A DNA stretch of 64,000 nt from the NCBI GenBank assembly GCA_963650485.1, contig CAVJLN010000012.1, forward strand, positions 5,575 through 69,574, read 5' to 3'. The notes under the pieces were generated by a model. It searched no databases and had not been told where the DNA came from. It saw only the letters and a program-made list of their open reading frames with translations. This DNA is from Suilimivivens sp963650485 (GTDB taxonomy: Bacteria > Bacillota > Clostridia > Lachnospirales > Lachnospiraceae). The translations under genes were made by a program, and so were the position numbers. Position 1 is the first letter of the stretch; each line of letters begins with the position of its first letter. Positions 25,327 through 34,177 of this stretch are shown piece by piece.

Positions 25327-25470
25327 ATGAAGAGAATTAAGACCTTGGTAACCAGAGATTTAAAGGAATCCATGAAGAAGGGCGGATGCGGCGAGTGCCA
25401 GACCTCCTGTCAGTCTGCATGCAAGACTTCCTGTACCGTAGGAAATCAGACATGTGAAAAGGCAAAATAA
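25327..25470 (+). CDS. SCIFF peptide (six cysteines in forty-five residues), RiPP precursor
   Basis: 47 aa, opening MKRIKTLVTRDLKESMKKGG and then holding six Cys at short intervals (GCGECQTSCQSACKTSC, then QTCEK). This is the near-universal clostridial SCIFF ribosomal peptide. Known: the partner radical-SAM maturase installs a thioether between a Cys and a neighbouring residue (shown for Thr in homologues), and the physiological role of the product is unknown. The maturase gene follows 237 bp downstream. The ATG has AAGGAG 10 nt upstream. A strong hairpin terminator follows, so peptide and maturase messages may be produced at different levels. Confidence 0.95.
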   Translation: MKRIKTLVTRDLKESMKKGGCGECQTSCQSACKTSCTVGNQTCEKAK

Positions 25471-25493
25471 GTATCGAATATAAGTAAGTGAAC

Positions 25494-25521
25494 ATAAGCA
25501 GCGGCTTACGTCGCTGCTTAT
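25494..25521 (+). terminator. Terminator after the SCIFF gene
   Basis: ATAAGCAGCG / CGCTGCTTAT 10-bp stem followed by CTTGTGTT. The U-tract is weak, so partial read-through into the maturase is plausible. Confidence 0.65.
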
Positions 25522-25527
25522 CTTGTG

Positions 25528-25613
25528 TTGACATGCATATGAGAAAATGCTCCGGTGAATCATTTTTGAGTTGACATGCATATGAGAAAACGATCCGGTA
25601 GATCATTTTTGAG
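25528..25613 (+). repeat. Two tandem 43-bp repeats (family also at 39.9 kb)
   Basis: The units start TTGACATGCATATGAGAAAA (25528 and 25571) and end with a small hairpin (GATCCGGTAGATC in unit 2) plus TTTTTGAG. The period of exactly 43 bp equals that of the pair at 39912-39997. They lie between SCIFF and its maturase. Confidence 0.85.
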
Positions 25614-25707
25614 TATGTATAGAAGCGGTCCGGAACATTTGACGAATGCAGACCGGAGACGCAGCATGAGTTTAATGAGAGATAAAATATAAAAGGGAAA
25701 CAAAAAA

Positions 25708-27096
25708 GTGATACATCAGTATATTAACAATGGATATAACATCGTTCTGGATGTGAACAGCGGATCCGTGCATGTGGTTGATCCCCTAAGCTATGAACTG
25801 ATCGCATTGGCCGATAAGCGCCTTGAGGAAGGGAAGTCCGAAGAGGAGATTCTTACAGAGGCGAAGAGCCGGTTCAAGGGACAGTATTCCGAAGAGGATA
25901 TTGCAGAAGCGCTTGATGAGATCTGGGAATTAAAGGAACTCGGTCAACTGTTTGCACCGGATATTTATGAAAATTATATTTTTGACTTTAAGAAGCGTCA
26001 GACCGTCGTGAAAGCGCTCTGCCTTCATATTGCGCATGATTGTAACCTCGCCTGCCGTTACTGCTTTGCAGAAGAGGGCGAATACCATGGAAGACGGGCA
26101 CTGATGAGCTTTGAAGTCGGAAAGAAAGCACTGGATTTCCTTGTTGCCAGCTCCGGTAACCGTGTGAATCTGGAAGTGGATTTCTTCGGTGGGGAACCGC
26201 TGATGAACTGGCAGGTGGTTAAGGAACTTGTCGAGTATGGAAGAAGTCTGGAGGAGTCTAATCATAAGAAGTTCCGTTTTACCCTGACAACCAATGGAGT
26301 ACTGTTAAATGATGACATTCTCGAGTTTCTCAATAAGGAAATGTCCAACGTGGTTCTGAGCATTGACGGACGTAAAGAGGTCAATGATAAGATGCGGCCG
26401 TTCCGTAAAGGACAGGGCAGCTATGATCTTATCGTTCCGAAGTTCCAGAAGGCGGCGGAGAGCCGCAACCAGATGAATTATTATGTGAGAGGCACATACA
26501 CCCGTAACAATCTGGACTTCTCGGAGGATGTGAAACATCTGGCAGATCTTGGCTTTGAGCAGATTTCCGTGGAGCCGGTGGTTGCTGAGAGCACCGAGCC
26601 TTATGCGTTACAGGAGGAGGATCTTCCGATACTGCTTGAACAGTATGACAAGCTGGCAGCAGACCTTTTGAAGCGCCATAAGGAAGGAAAAGGAGTGAAT
26701 TTCTTTCACTTTATGATTGATCTGCAGGGAGGCCCCTGCGTGGCAAAGAGATTATCCGGCTGTGGATCAGGTACGGAATATCTTGCGGTAACACCGTGGG
26801 GTGATCTGTATCCGTGTCATCAGTTTGTAGGTAAGGAGGAGTTTCTGATGGGAAATGTGGATGATGGAATCGTTCGCACGGACATCCGGGATGAATTCAA
26901 AACCTGCAATGTTTATGCGAAAGAAAAATGCCGCAATTGCTTTGCTAAATTTTATTGCAGCGGTGGTTGTGCTGCCAATTCCTATAACTTCCATGGCAGG
27001 ATCAACGATACCTATGATCTTGGCTGTGAATTGCAAAAAAAGCGTATTGAATGCGCCATTATGATAAAAGCCGCAATAGCGGAGGAGGAAGAGTAA
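25708..27096 (+). CDS. Thioether-forming SCIFF maturase (radical SAM, SPASM-type)
   Basis: 462 aa, GTG start after AAAGGGAAAC. The N-terminal ~90 residues resemble a peptide-recognition segment (NIVLDVNSGSVHVVDPLSYE). The radical-SAM motif CNLACRYC gives C112, C116 and C119; the C-terminal auxiliary-cluster region holds GGPCVAKRLSGCG, YPCHQFVG and CRNCFAKFYCSGGCA, which together coordinate two further Fe-S clusters. It acts on the SCIFF precursor encoded just upstream, making a Cys thioether cross-link through SAM cleavage. It ends at the base before the SecDF start, so it is tied to the protein-export gene in one transcript. Confidence 0.96.
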   Translation: MIHQYINNGYNIVLDVNSGSVHVVDPLSYELIALADKRLEEGKSEEEILTEAKSRFKGQYSEEDIAEALDEIWELKELGQLFAPDIYENYIFDFKKRQTVVKALCLHIAHDCNLACRYCFAEEGEYHGRRALMSFEVGKKALDFLVASSGNRVNLEVDFFGGEPLMNWQVVKELVEYGRSLEESNHKKFRFTLTTNGVLLNDDILEFLNKEMSNVVLSIDGRKEVNDKMRPFRKGQGSYDLIVPKFQKAAESRNQMNYYVRGTYTRNNLDFSEDVKHLADLGFEQISVEPVVAESTEPYALQEEDLPILLEQYDKLAADLLKRHKEGKGVNFFHFMIDLQGGPCVAKRLSGCGSGTEYLAVTPWGDLYPCHQFVGKEEFLMGNVDDGIVRTDIRDEFKTCNVYAKEKCRNCFAKFYCSGGCAANSYNFHGRINDTYDLGCELQKKRIECAIMIKAAIAEEEE

Positions 27097-29349
27097 ATGA
27101 AAAAGAACAAAGCGATCATTTTGCTGCTGGTATTTGTATTATTACTGGCAGGACTTGGTTACACCGCGACAGTCGGACTTGGCGTGGATGGTTCCGGATC
27201 TGCAGGAAGCATTAATCTGGGTCTTGACCTGGAAGGTGGTGTAAGTATTACCTATCAGGTTGTCGGGGATGAGAAGCCCAGTAGTGAGGATATGAGCGAT
27301 ACCATTTATAAGCTCCAGCAGCGTGTCGATGGTTACAGCACAGAATCTGTGGTATATCAGGAAGGTGATGACCGGATCAACATTGAAATCCCAGGTGTTT
27401 CCGATGCCAATGCGATTCTGGAGGAGCTTGGAAAGCCCGGTTCCCTGTATTTCATCCGTCAGACAGATTCAGATGGTAACCTGAATTACCAGTATACCGG
27501 TACCGACGAGGATGGACAGCCGGTTTATACACTGACGAAGACGATCGAAGAGCTTCAGGAGGATGGTTCGATTGTGCTGACCGGTACCGATGTCAAGAAT
27601 GCAGAACGCAAATCATATCAGAACCAGATGAAGAATTATGAGTTCGTGGTAAGTCTTACCATGACAACAGAGGGTGTGCAGAAGTTTGCCGATGCAACCA
27701 CCAATGCATACAATAATGGTGAGAGCATTGCGATTTATTATGATGGAAAGATCATCAGTGCACCGAATGTCAACGAGCCAATTCTCGGAGGCGAGGCACA
27801 GATTACCGGTAATTTCACAAATGATGAAGCAGAACAGCTTGCTTCCACAATCCGTATCGGTGGATTGAAGCTGGAACTGGAAGAACTTCATTCCAAGATC
27901 GTAGGTGCACAGCTTGGTGAGGAAGCAATTTCCACCAGTATTAAGGCAGCAGTCATCGGCTTCGTGATTATTGTACTTTTCATGATTCTTGTTTACCGTA
28001 TTGCCGGTCTTGCAGCCAGTCTTGCACTGGGATTGTATGTCGAACTGATTGTCATCCTTCTGGATGCGTTTGATATTACCCTGACATTACCCGGCATTGC
28101 CGGTATTATCCTTTCCATTGGTATGGCGGTCGATGCAAACGTAATTATTTTTGCCCGTATCCGTGAGGAACTTGCAAAAGGAAAGACTGTACGGAGTGCA
28201 ATTGATATCGGCTTTAAGAAAGCAACTTCCGCAATCGTGGATGGAAATGTAACGACTCTGATTGCAGCGGCAGTTCTTGCAATTATGGGAACCGGTACGA
28301 TTAAAGGCTTTGCATATACGCTTGCCTTAGGTATTGTGTTATCCATGTTTACTGCAATGGTGGTAACCAGAACCTTAATGAATATCTTCTATACACTCGG
28401 TGCCAAGAGTGAGAAGCTTTATGGAATTGCCAAGGAGAAAAAGGCAGTTAATTTTACTTCCAGAAAGGCAGTATTCTTTACAATTTCGATTGCTGCCATT
28501 CTGAGCGGCTTTGTATTCATGGGAATTAACAAGGCCGGTGGAAAGAATGCCCTGAATTACAGCCTTGAGTTTATGGGCGGTACTTCTACGGATGTGACCT
28601 TTAATGAGGATATGTCCCTGCTCAAGATTGATGAGCAGGTGGTTCCTCTGATTGAAGATATTACCGGCGATGGTAATGTGCAGACACAGAAGATTGACGG
28701 AACAACCGAGGTCATCTTCAAGACACGTACCCTCGATGTGACAGAACGTGAAGAATTTAAGGATGCCATGGTAGAGAATTTCAGTGTGGATGCGGATAAG
28801 ATCACGGCAGAATCGATCAGTGCAACGGTAAGTAATGAGATGCGCTCTAATGCCATTATTTCCGTACTGATTTCGGCGGTATGTATGCTGATTTACATCT
28901 GGTTCCGGTTCAAGGATATCCGTTACGGTGCAAGTGCCGTAGCAGCTCTGCTGCATGACGTGCTGGTTGTACTTGCTTTCTATGCGATTGTGAGAATCTC
29001 TGTTGGAACAACCTTCATTGCATGTATGCTGACCATTGTTGGTTATTCGATCAATGCGACAATCGTTATCTTCGACCGTGTTCGTGAGAATATGCAGAGC
29101 ATGGACAAGAAGAACAGCTTGGAGGATATTGTGAACACCAGTATTACCCAGACCTTATCACGAAGCGTATTTACTTCGTTGACAACCTTTATTATGGTAG
29201 CAGCATTATATGTGTTTGGAGTTTCTTCCGTACAGGAATTTGCACTTCCGCTGATGGCAGGTATTCTTTGCGGTACGTATTCTTCCATCTGCCTCACCGG
29301 CTCCCTGTGGTTAGTGCTTCGTAAAGTATTTCCACAGAAGAATGCATAG
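27097..29349 (+). CDS. secDF: SecDF fusion, protein translocase accessory subunit
   Basis: 750 aa. The SecD half has one N-terminal helix, the GLDLEGGVSITYQV motif (D1) and a P1 domain, then five helices (~285-430) including GIILSIGMAVDANVIIFARI. The SecF half starts near 450 with NYSLEFMGGTSTDVTF and ends with helices carrying TIVGYSINATIVIFDRVREN. The fused form is usual for many Firmicutes. It uses the proton-motive force to help pull exported proteins through SecYEG. It starts directly after the SCIFF maturase stop, the well-known clostridial linkage whose meaning is unexplained. A strong terminator follows. Confidence 0.97.
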   Translation: MKKNKAIILLLVFVLLLAGLGYTATVGLGVDGSGSAGSINLGLDLEGGVSITYQVVGDEKPSSEDMSDTIYKLQQRVDGYSTESVVYQEGDDRINIEIPGVSDANAILEELGKPGSLYFIRQTDSDGNLNYQYTGTDEDGQPVYTLTKTIEELQEDGSIVLTGTDVKNAERKSYQNQMKNYEFVVSLTMTTEGVQKFADATTNAYNNGESIAIYYDGKIISAPNVNEPILGGEAQITGNFTNDEAEQLASTIRIGGLKLELEELHSKIVGAQLGEEAISTSIKAAVIGFVIIVLFMILVYRIAGLAASLALGLYVELIVILLDAFDITLTLPGIAGIILSIGMAVDANVIIFARIREELAKGKTVRSAIDIGFKKATSAIVDGNVTTLIAAAVLAIMGTGTIKGFAYTLALGIVLSMFTAMVVTRTLMNIFYTLGAKSEKLYGIAKEKKAVNFTSRKAVFFTISIAAILSGFVFMGINKAGGKNALNYSLEFMGGTSTDVTFNEDMSLLKIDEQVVPLIEDITGDGNVQTQKIDGTTEVIFKTRTLDVTEREEFKDAMVENFSVDADKITAESISATVSNEMRSNAIISVLISAVCMLIYIWFRFKDIRYGASAVAALLHDVLVVLAFYAIVRISVGTTFIACMLTIVGYSINATIVIFDRVRENMQSMDKKNSLEDIVNTSITQTLSRSVFTSLTTFIMVAALYVFGVSSVQEFALPLMAGILCGTYSSICLTGSLWLVLRKVFPQKNA

Positions 29350-29365
29350 TTACGTATCATTAATA

Positions 29366-29398
29366 AAAGCTTGCTGCTTTGAAGCAGCAAGCTTTTTA
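29366..29398 (+). terminator. secDF terminator
   Basis: A perfect 14-bp stem AAAGCTTGCTGCTT / AAGCAGCAAGCTTT with a two-base loop and a T run. Confidence 0.92.
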
Positions 29399-29485
29399 AC
29401 TTAACAGGAAATAAATCAAACACTCCGTGTGGATGCGCAGCTCGCAGAGGAGAAATCAGTTGCTTTGCAACGCCGCTCGCGCGCG

Positions 29486-29515
29486 AAGAGTTCGCTTGCG
29501 AACTCTTTATTTTAT
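29486..29515. terminator. Hairpin just upstream of recJ
   Basis: A perfect 10-bp stem AAGAGTTCGC-TT-GCGAACTCTT followed by TATTTTAT, only a few bases before the recJ RBS GGGAG (29518-29522). It could terminate transcription or act on recJ translation. The surrounding GC-rich, CGCGCG-containing stretch differs from the neighbouring AT-rich gaps. Confidence 0.55.
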
Positions 29516-29528
29516 ATGGGAGTAGAAA

Positions 29529-31358
29529 ATGGCAAAATGGATGGTAGCTGCCAAGAAGGCAGATTTTAATGCGATTGCACAAAAATTTCATATATCACCG
29601 GTGCTGGCAAGGATCCTCCGAAACCGGGATCTTGTGACGGAAGAGGAGATTGACCGGTTTTTGAACGGGACACTTGCAGATCTGCATGATCCTTCTTTGT
29701 TGAAAGGAATGCAGGAGGCCGGTCAATGTATTTTTCAAAAGATCGGGCAGAGGGCGAAAATCCGGATTATCGGGGATTACGATGTGGATGGTGTCTGCTC
29801 TGCCTATATTCTGTTACGGGGACTGCGGCTTCTTGGTGCCGATGTGGATACGGTGATTCCGCACCGGATGAAGGATGGGTATGGACTGAATGACCATCTG
29901 ATTGAACAGGCGAAGGACGATGGTATTGATACGATCCTTACCTGCGACAATGGAATTGCCGCAGCTGATCAGATCCGGCTTGCGAACACTTACGGAATGA
30001 CGGTTATTGTGACCGATCACCATGAAATTCCCTATGAGGAACAGGAGGGAGAACGGGTTTACCAGCTGCCGGAGGCTATTGCAGTGATTGATCCGAAGCG
30101 GGAGGATTGTCCATACCCTTATAAGCAGATCTGCGGAGCGGTGGTTGCTTATAAGCTGATTCAGTATCTGTTTTGGATGGCACAGAAGATCCAATGGACA
30201 GGGCAGAACGGTGAGTCTGCAGATTCGGAAGTAATTAAGGAGCTGTTGCAGGAGCTTTTAAGCTTTACAGCACTTGCGACAGTCTGTGATGTCATGGAAT
30301 TAAGGGACGAAAACCGGATCATAGTGCGTGAGGGATTAAAAGAGATGGCGAAGACGACGAACTGTGGTCTGAAAGCACTTTTGCAGGTCAATGACCTGTA
30401 TGGTAAGCCACTTTCCCCGTATCATGCAGGCTTCGTGATCGGACCGTGCCTGAATGCCACTGGACGTCTGGATTCCGCGAAGCGGGCACTGGAGCTTTTT
30501 GATGCTCCAACACTTCGGGAGGCGGCAGTGATTGCAGCAGACTTGACGAGTATGAATGAAAGCCGCAAGCAGATGACTGAGGACGGGGTAAGGCTTGCCA
30601 CGCAACAGGTGGAGCAGGAGCTTTCCGGGGATGATATCCTTGTGGTATATCTGCCGGACTGTCATGAATCACTGGCAGGAATCATTGCTGGAAGAATCCG
30701 TGAGAAATATCATAAGCCTGTTTTTGTACTGACTAGTGCAGAAGAGGGCGTAAAGGGAAGCGGACGTTCGATTGAGGCGTATTCCATGTACGAGGAGATG
30801 AATAAGGTAAAGGAGCTGTTTGCTAGGTTTGGAGGACACAGACAGGCGGCAGGACTTACTCTGGCAGCGGAAGACGGATTCAATGACGAGCAGCTTGCCG
30901 ACCGCTTCCGGAAGGCACTGAACGCCATTTCGAGCCTGAAGGATAAGGATTTTGAAGAAGTGGTACATATCGATGTGCCCTTGCCTCTGCAGTTTATTGA
31001 CCGGAAATTCCTTACCGAGCTGGAGAGGCTTGAACCGTTTGGAGTGGGAAATCCGAAGCCGCTTTTTGCAAGGAAGCAGATTCGTATTTTGTCCATGGCG
31101 AAGCTTGGAAAAACAGGGAAATACCGCAGAATCCGGATAGCGGATGAACAGGGAAACCATTATCAGGCAGTATACTTTGGTGATGGAGAAGAAATGGATC
31201 AGTATCTGATACAGAAATATGGAGAGGAACGGCTGATGCAGAGCTACCGGGGAGAACTTATTCAGGGACAGATGGAGATCAGCATGGTGTATTCTCCACA
31301 GGTCAATTCCTATAATGGGCGTGAGAGCATCCAGATTCTGATTCAGTATTATCAGTAA
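29529..31358 (+). CDS. recJ: Single-stranded-DNA-specific exonuclease RecJ
   Basis: 609 aa. DHH phosphoesterase motifs: RIIGDYDVDGVCSAYIL (motif I, ~80), CDNGIAA, VTDHHEIPYE (motif III) and GPCLNATGRLDSA. The DHHA1 part has GSGRSIEAYSMYEEM and FGGHRQAAGLTL, and a C-terminal OB-like domain ends the protein. It degrades 5'-ended ssDNA in recombination and repair using Mn/Mg. The ATG has GGGAGTAG upstream. Clostridia often place recJ before apt and relA; here it is 25 kb away from rel and flanked by secDF and a sugar kinase. Confidence 0.95.
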   Translation: MAKWMVAAKKADFNAIAQKFHISPVLARILRNRDLVTEEEIDRFLNGTLADLHDPSLLKGMQEAGQCIFQKIGQRAKIRIIGDYDVDGVCSAYILLRGLRLLGADVDTVIPHRMKDGYGLNDHLIEQAKDDGIDTILTCDNGIAAADQIRLANTYGMTVIVTDHHEIPYEEQEGERVYQLPEAIAVIDPKREDCPYPYKQICGAVVAYKLIQYLFWMAQKIQWTGQNGESADSEVIKELLQELLSFTALATVCDVMELRDENRIIVREGLKEMAKTTNCGLKALLQVNDLYGKPLSPYHAGFVIGPCLNATGRLDSAKRALELFDAPTLREAAVIAADLTSMNESRKQMTEDGVRLATQQVEQELSGDDILVVYLPDCHESLAGIIAGRIREKYHKPVFVLTSAEEGVKGSGRSIEAYSMYEEMNKVKELFARFGGHRQAAGLTLAAEDGFNDEQLADRFRKALNAISSLKDKDFEEVVHIDVPLPLQFIDRKFLTELERLEPFGVGNPKPLFARKQIRILSMAKLGKTGKYRRIRIADEQGNHYQAVYFGDGEEMDQYLIQKYGEERLMQSYRGELIQGQMEISMVYSPQVNSYNGRESIQILIQYYQ

Positions 31359-31420
31359 AGAATAAAAAGAGAACAGAGCAGAGAACAGTTCTGAGAATGA
31401 TAAAGGAGAAGAGGAAGACC

Positions 31421-32347
31421 ATGATTACGACAGTGACATTAAATCCTGCAGTGGATAAAACCATAACGACCTCAAGGCTTCTGCCCGGGCAGGTCAATCG
31501 CAGCGAAAGCGTGAAGAATATCGCAGGTGGAAAGGGCATTAATGTAACAAAGGTATTACGGCAGTATGGGGCTTCCGTATGTGCCCTTGGGTTTCTTGGA
31601 GGATATACAGGCCGATTTATCGAAGAATATGTGGATGGTCTTGGGGCCTTGAGCGCTTTTACAAGGATTGAAGGAGAAACCCGTACCAGTACGAATGTTT
31701 TATCCCAGGATGGCTATGTGACGGAAATCCTAGAGCCGGGTCCGACGATTACCGAAGAAGAAAAGGAACGGTTCCTACAGACCTATCAGGAAAAGCTTGC
31801 CGGAAGTGAGTTCATGGTGCTTTCCGGCAGTGTACCGAAAGGACTTTCCGCAGACATCTATGCACAGCTCATTGCACTTGCAGATGATCAGAAGATCCGC
31901 ACCGTTTTGGATACCAGCGGGGAGCTGCTGGTGCAGGGAGTAAAGGCGAGGCCGTTTCTGATCAAGCCGAACACAAAAGAACTGGAATATCTTACCGGAA
32001 GGAAGTTAGGGGAGGCCGGCGAAATCAAGAGGGCTGCCTTGCAGCTTGTTTCGGAAGGAATTGCACATGTCCTAGTGTCCATGGGAGAAAAGGGCATACT
32101 GTATGCAGCGGAAGGAAAGTGTCTCCTTGCGAAAGCACCGAAGGTGAAAGCATTAAATACCGTCGGTTCCGGAGACAGTGCAGTAGCTGCAGCGATTATG
32201 GCGCTGCAGCAGGGGGCTTCCATGGAAGATACCTTGAGACTTTGCGTGGCAATATCGGCGGCGAATACGACAACCCTGGAAAATGCGGTAATTCCGAAAG
32301 AATACGCAGCAGAGCTTCTTACACAGATACAGGTTACAGAGTTATAG
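31421..32347 (+). CDS. 1-phosphofructokinase family (PfkB) sugar-phosphate kinase
   Basis: 308 aa from the ATG at 31421, because the family opens MITTVTLNPAVDKT; an in-frame ATG at 31397 overlaps the RBS region. PfkB signatures: GGKGINVTKVLRQYG near residue 36, GSVPKGLSADIYAQL, VLDTSGELL, IKPNTKELEYL and the ATP/catalytic NTVGSGDSAVAAAIMAL (Asp base) near 250. The closest families are FruK (fructose-1-P to fructose-1,6-bisP) and LacC (tagatose-6-P kinase). There is no fruA PTS, fruR or lac gene nearby, so the substrate remains open. Strong terminator after the gene. Confidence 0.87.
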   Translation: MITTVTLNPAVDKTITTSRLLPGQVNRSESVKNIAGGKGINVTKVLRQYGASVCALGFLGGYTGRFIEEYVDGLGALSAFTRIEGETRTSTNVLSQDGYVTEILEPGPTITEEEKERFLQTYQEKLAGSEFMVLSGSVPKGLSADIYAQLIALADDQKIRTVLDTSGELLVQGVKARPFLIKPNTKELEYLTGRKLGEAGEIKRAALQLVSEGIAHVLVSMGEKGILYAAEGKCLLAKAPKVKALNTVGSGDSAVAAAIMALQQGASMEDTLRLCVAISAANTTTLENAVIPKEYAAELLTQIQVTEL

Positions 32348-32384
32348 GAATCCTGAATCAAAGGAAACAGATCAAACAATAGCA

Positions 32385-32415
32385 AAGGCTCCCGGCATAA
32401 CCGGGAGCCTTGCTA
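32385..32415 (+). terminator. Terminator after the PfkB gene
   Basis: AAGGCTCCCGG-CATAA-CCGGGAGCCTT, an 11-bp GC-rich stem followed by GCTATTCTT. Confidence 0.88.
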
Positions 32416-32582
32416 TTCTTATGAGGGGGAGATAGTGAGTTATCAACTATCTATGGTGTTATCATACTGAATAAATGTGTTCAAAATGTGTCCGAAATCT
32501 AAAAAAAATAGAAAGAATCTTAACAAATTCTTATCTCTGTAAAAAGCAGGCAAAAAAGAATTTTGCTCTCTTTCTTGTGACA

Positions 32583-32621
32583 TTGAAAAAAAGCTTCAAT
32601 CATGCTATCTTATTATATAAT
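32583..32621 (+). promoter_or_regulatory. Possible murE promoter
   Basis: A perfect TATAAT lies at 32616-32621, 42 bp before murE. No good -35 is at the right distance; an ATTGAA/TTCAAT dyad at 32582-32600 sits there instead and could bind a regulator. Confidence 0.4.
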
Positions 32622-32662
32622 GCTAGTCCTTATATGGATTATTATGCCCTGGAGGTGTGTTT

Positions 32663-34144
32663 ATGTTTGTATGTAAAGATTTACTTAAGGGACTTGACTA
32701 CGAATGTGTGGCAGGTCAGGATACCACAGAGGTTACGGAGGTCGTGATGGACTCCAGAAAGATTACAAAGGGATGTCTGTTTATCTGTATCTGCGGATAT
32801 AAGACGGACGGACACGATTTTGCCATAGAGGCCATACAGAAGGGTGCCAATGTGCTTGTCGTGCAGAAGGATATTGTACTTCCGGAAGGGTACGAGGCAA
32901 CCATTATCAAAGTAGAGGATACCCGTTATGCGATGGCATTTATTTCGGCAGCTTATTTTGGCCATCCGGCAGACCGACTGAAGGTGATCGGAGTTACCGG
33001 AACGAAGGGGAAGACCACCACAACTTACCTGATCAAGTCCATTTTAGAGCAGTCCGGCTACAAGGTAGGACTGATTGGAACGATTGAGACAGTGATTGGT
33101 GATGAGCATATCAAGGCCAACAATACCACGCCGGAATCCTTCCTGTTACAGGAGTATTTCGCAAGAATGGAAAAGGCAGGCTGCGAAATTGTCGTTATGG
33201 AGGTGGCATCCCAGGGACTGAAATTACATAGAACGCAGGGCTTTACCTTCGAGCTTGGCATATTTACCAATTTAGAGCCCGATCATATCGGACCGAATGA
33301 GCATGCGGACTTTGAAGAGTATCGGATGTGCAAGGGATTATTGTTTAAACAGTGCCGCCATGGAATTGTAAATAAAGATGATGAGAATCTGCAAGAATTA
33401 TTAAAGGGACATACCTGCACGATTGAAACCTATGGCTTTGACAAAACAGCAGACCTGTATGCAGAGGATTTAGAGCTGGTGAAAAAGCCCGGAGAGCTTG
33501 GCATTGATTTTCTGGTAAAGAGTAATGTAGTGGATGCACCGGCAGATTTCCGCGTGGAGGTTCCGACTCCGGGGAGGTTTAGCGTTTACAATGCGTTAAC
33601 GGCGATTGCCGTCTGTCGTCATTTCAAGGTATCCGTACCGCAGATCCAGAGGGCATTACTGTCTGCACATGTGCGCGGACGAATTGAGATGGTTCCGGTA
33701 TCTCCCGATTTTACCCTGCTCATTGACTATGCGCACAATGCCATGAGCTTAAAGAGCATTCTGACAACCTTACGGGAATATGAGCCGAAGCGGCTGGTAT
33801 GTCTGTTTGGCTGTGGAGGGAACCGTTCCAAGCTCCGCCGTTATGAAATGGGCGAAGTAAGCGGTAAGCTTGCTGATCTTACCATTATCACATCGGATAA
33901 TCCGAGAGATGAAGAACCGCAGGATATTATCGATGACATCAAGATTGGTATGGCGAAAACGAACGGAAAATACGTGGAAATCTGTGACCGGAAGGAAGCA
34001 ATTGCCTATGCGATCCATCATGGGCAGCCCGGAGACATCATCGTGCTTGCCGGCAAGGGACATGAGGATTATCAGGAAATCAAGGGTGTGAAGTACCCTA
34101 TGGATGAACGGAATCTGATCCGGGATATCCTTGCAGGAAAATAG
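32663..34144 (+). CDS. murE: UDP-N-acetylmuramoyl-tripeptide synthetase MurE (meso-DAP type)
   Basis: 493 aa, ATG at 32663 with GGAGG 7 nt upstream (an in-frame GTG lies 6 nt earlier). Mur ligase signatures: ATP loop VTGTKGKTTTTYL near residue 112, NTTPESF, FTNLEPDHIG (EPDH where HLDH is usual), central DYAHNAMS, and TSDNPRDEEP. The DNPR motif is the known marker for meso-diaminopimelate rather than lysine as the amino acid added to UDP-MurNAc-L-Ala-D-Glu, so the wall is probably DAP-type. Cytoplasmic step of peptidoglycan precursor synthesis. It lies 14 kb from the dcw cluster, next to priA. Confidence 0.95.
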   Translation: MFVCKDLLKGLDYECVAGQDTTEVTEVVMDSRKITKGCLFICICGYKTDGHDFAIEAIQKGANVLVVQKDIVLPEGYEATIIKVEDTRYAMAFISAAYFGHPADRLKVIGVTGTKGKTTTTYLIKSILEQSGYKVGLIGTIETVIGDEHIKANNTTPESFLLQEYFARMEKAGCEIVVMEVASQGLKLHRTQGFTFELGIFTNLEPDHIGPNEHADFEEYRMCKGLLFKQCRHGIVNKDDENLQELLKGHTCTIETYGFDKTADLYAEDLELVKKPGELGIDFLVKSNVVDAPADFRVEVPTPGRFSVYNALTAIAVCRHFKVSVPQIQRALLSAHVRGRIEMVPVSPDFTLLIDYAHNAMSLKSILTTLREYEPKRLVCLFGCGGNRSKLRRYEMGEVSGKLADLTIITSDNPRDEEPQDIIDDIKIGMAKTNGKYVEICDRKEAIAYAIHHGQPGDIIVLAGKGHEDYQEIKGVKYPMDERNLIRDILAGK

Positions 34145-34177
34145 AGTCTAACAAAATTTACAGAACAGGAATAAAGC

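Noticed and set aside
25337..25606. 89-aa minus-strand ORF across SCIFF and the 43-bp repeats
   Set aside because: The plus-strand SCIFF peptide has a clear RBS and family pattern; the antisense frame merely reads repeats.
25528..25613. CRISPR-like direct repeats
   Set aside because: Only two units with no spacer between them, and no cas gene anywhere in the window.
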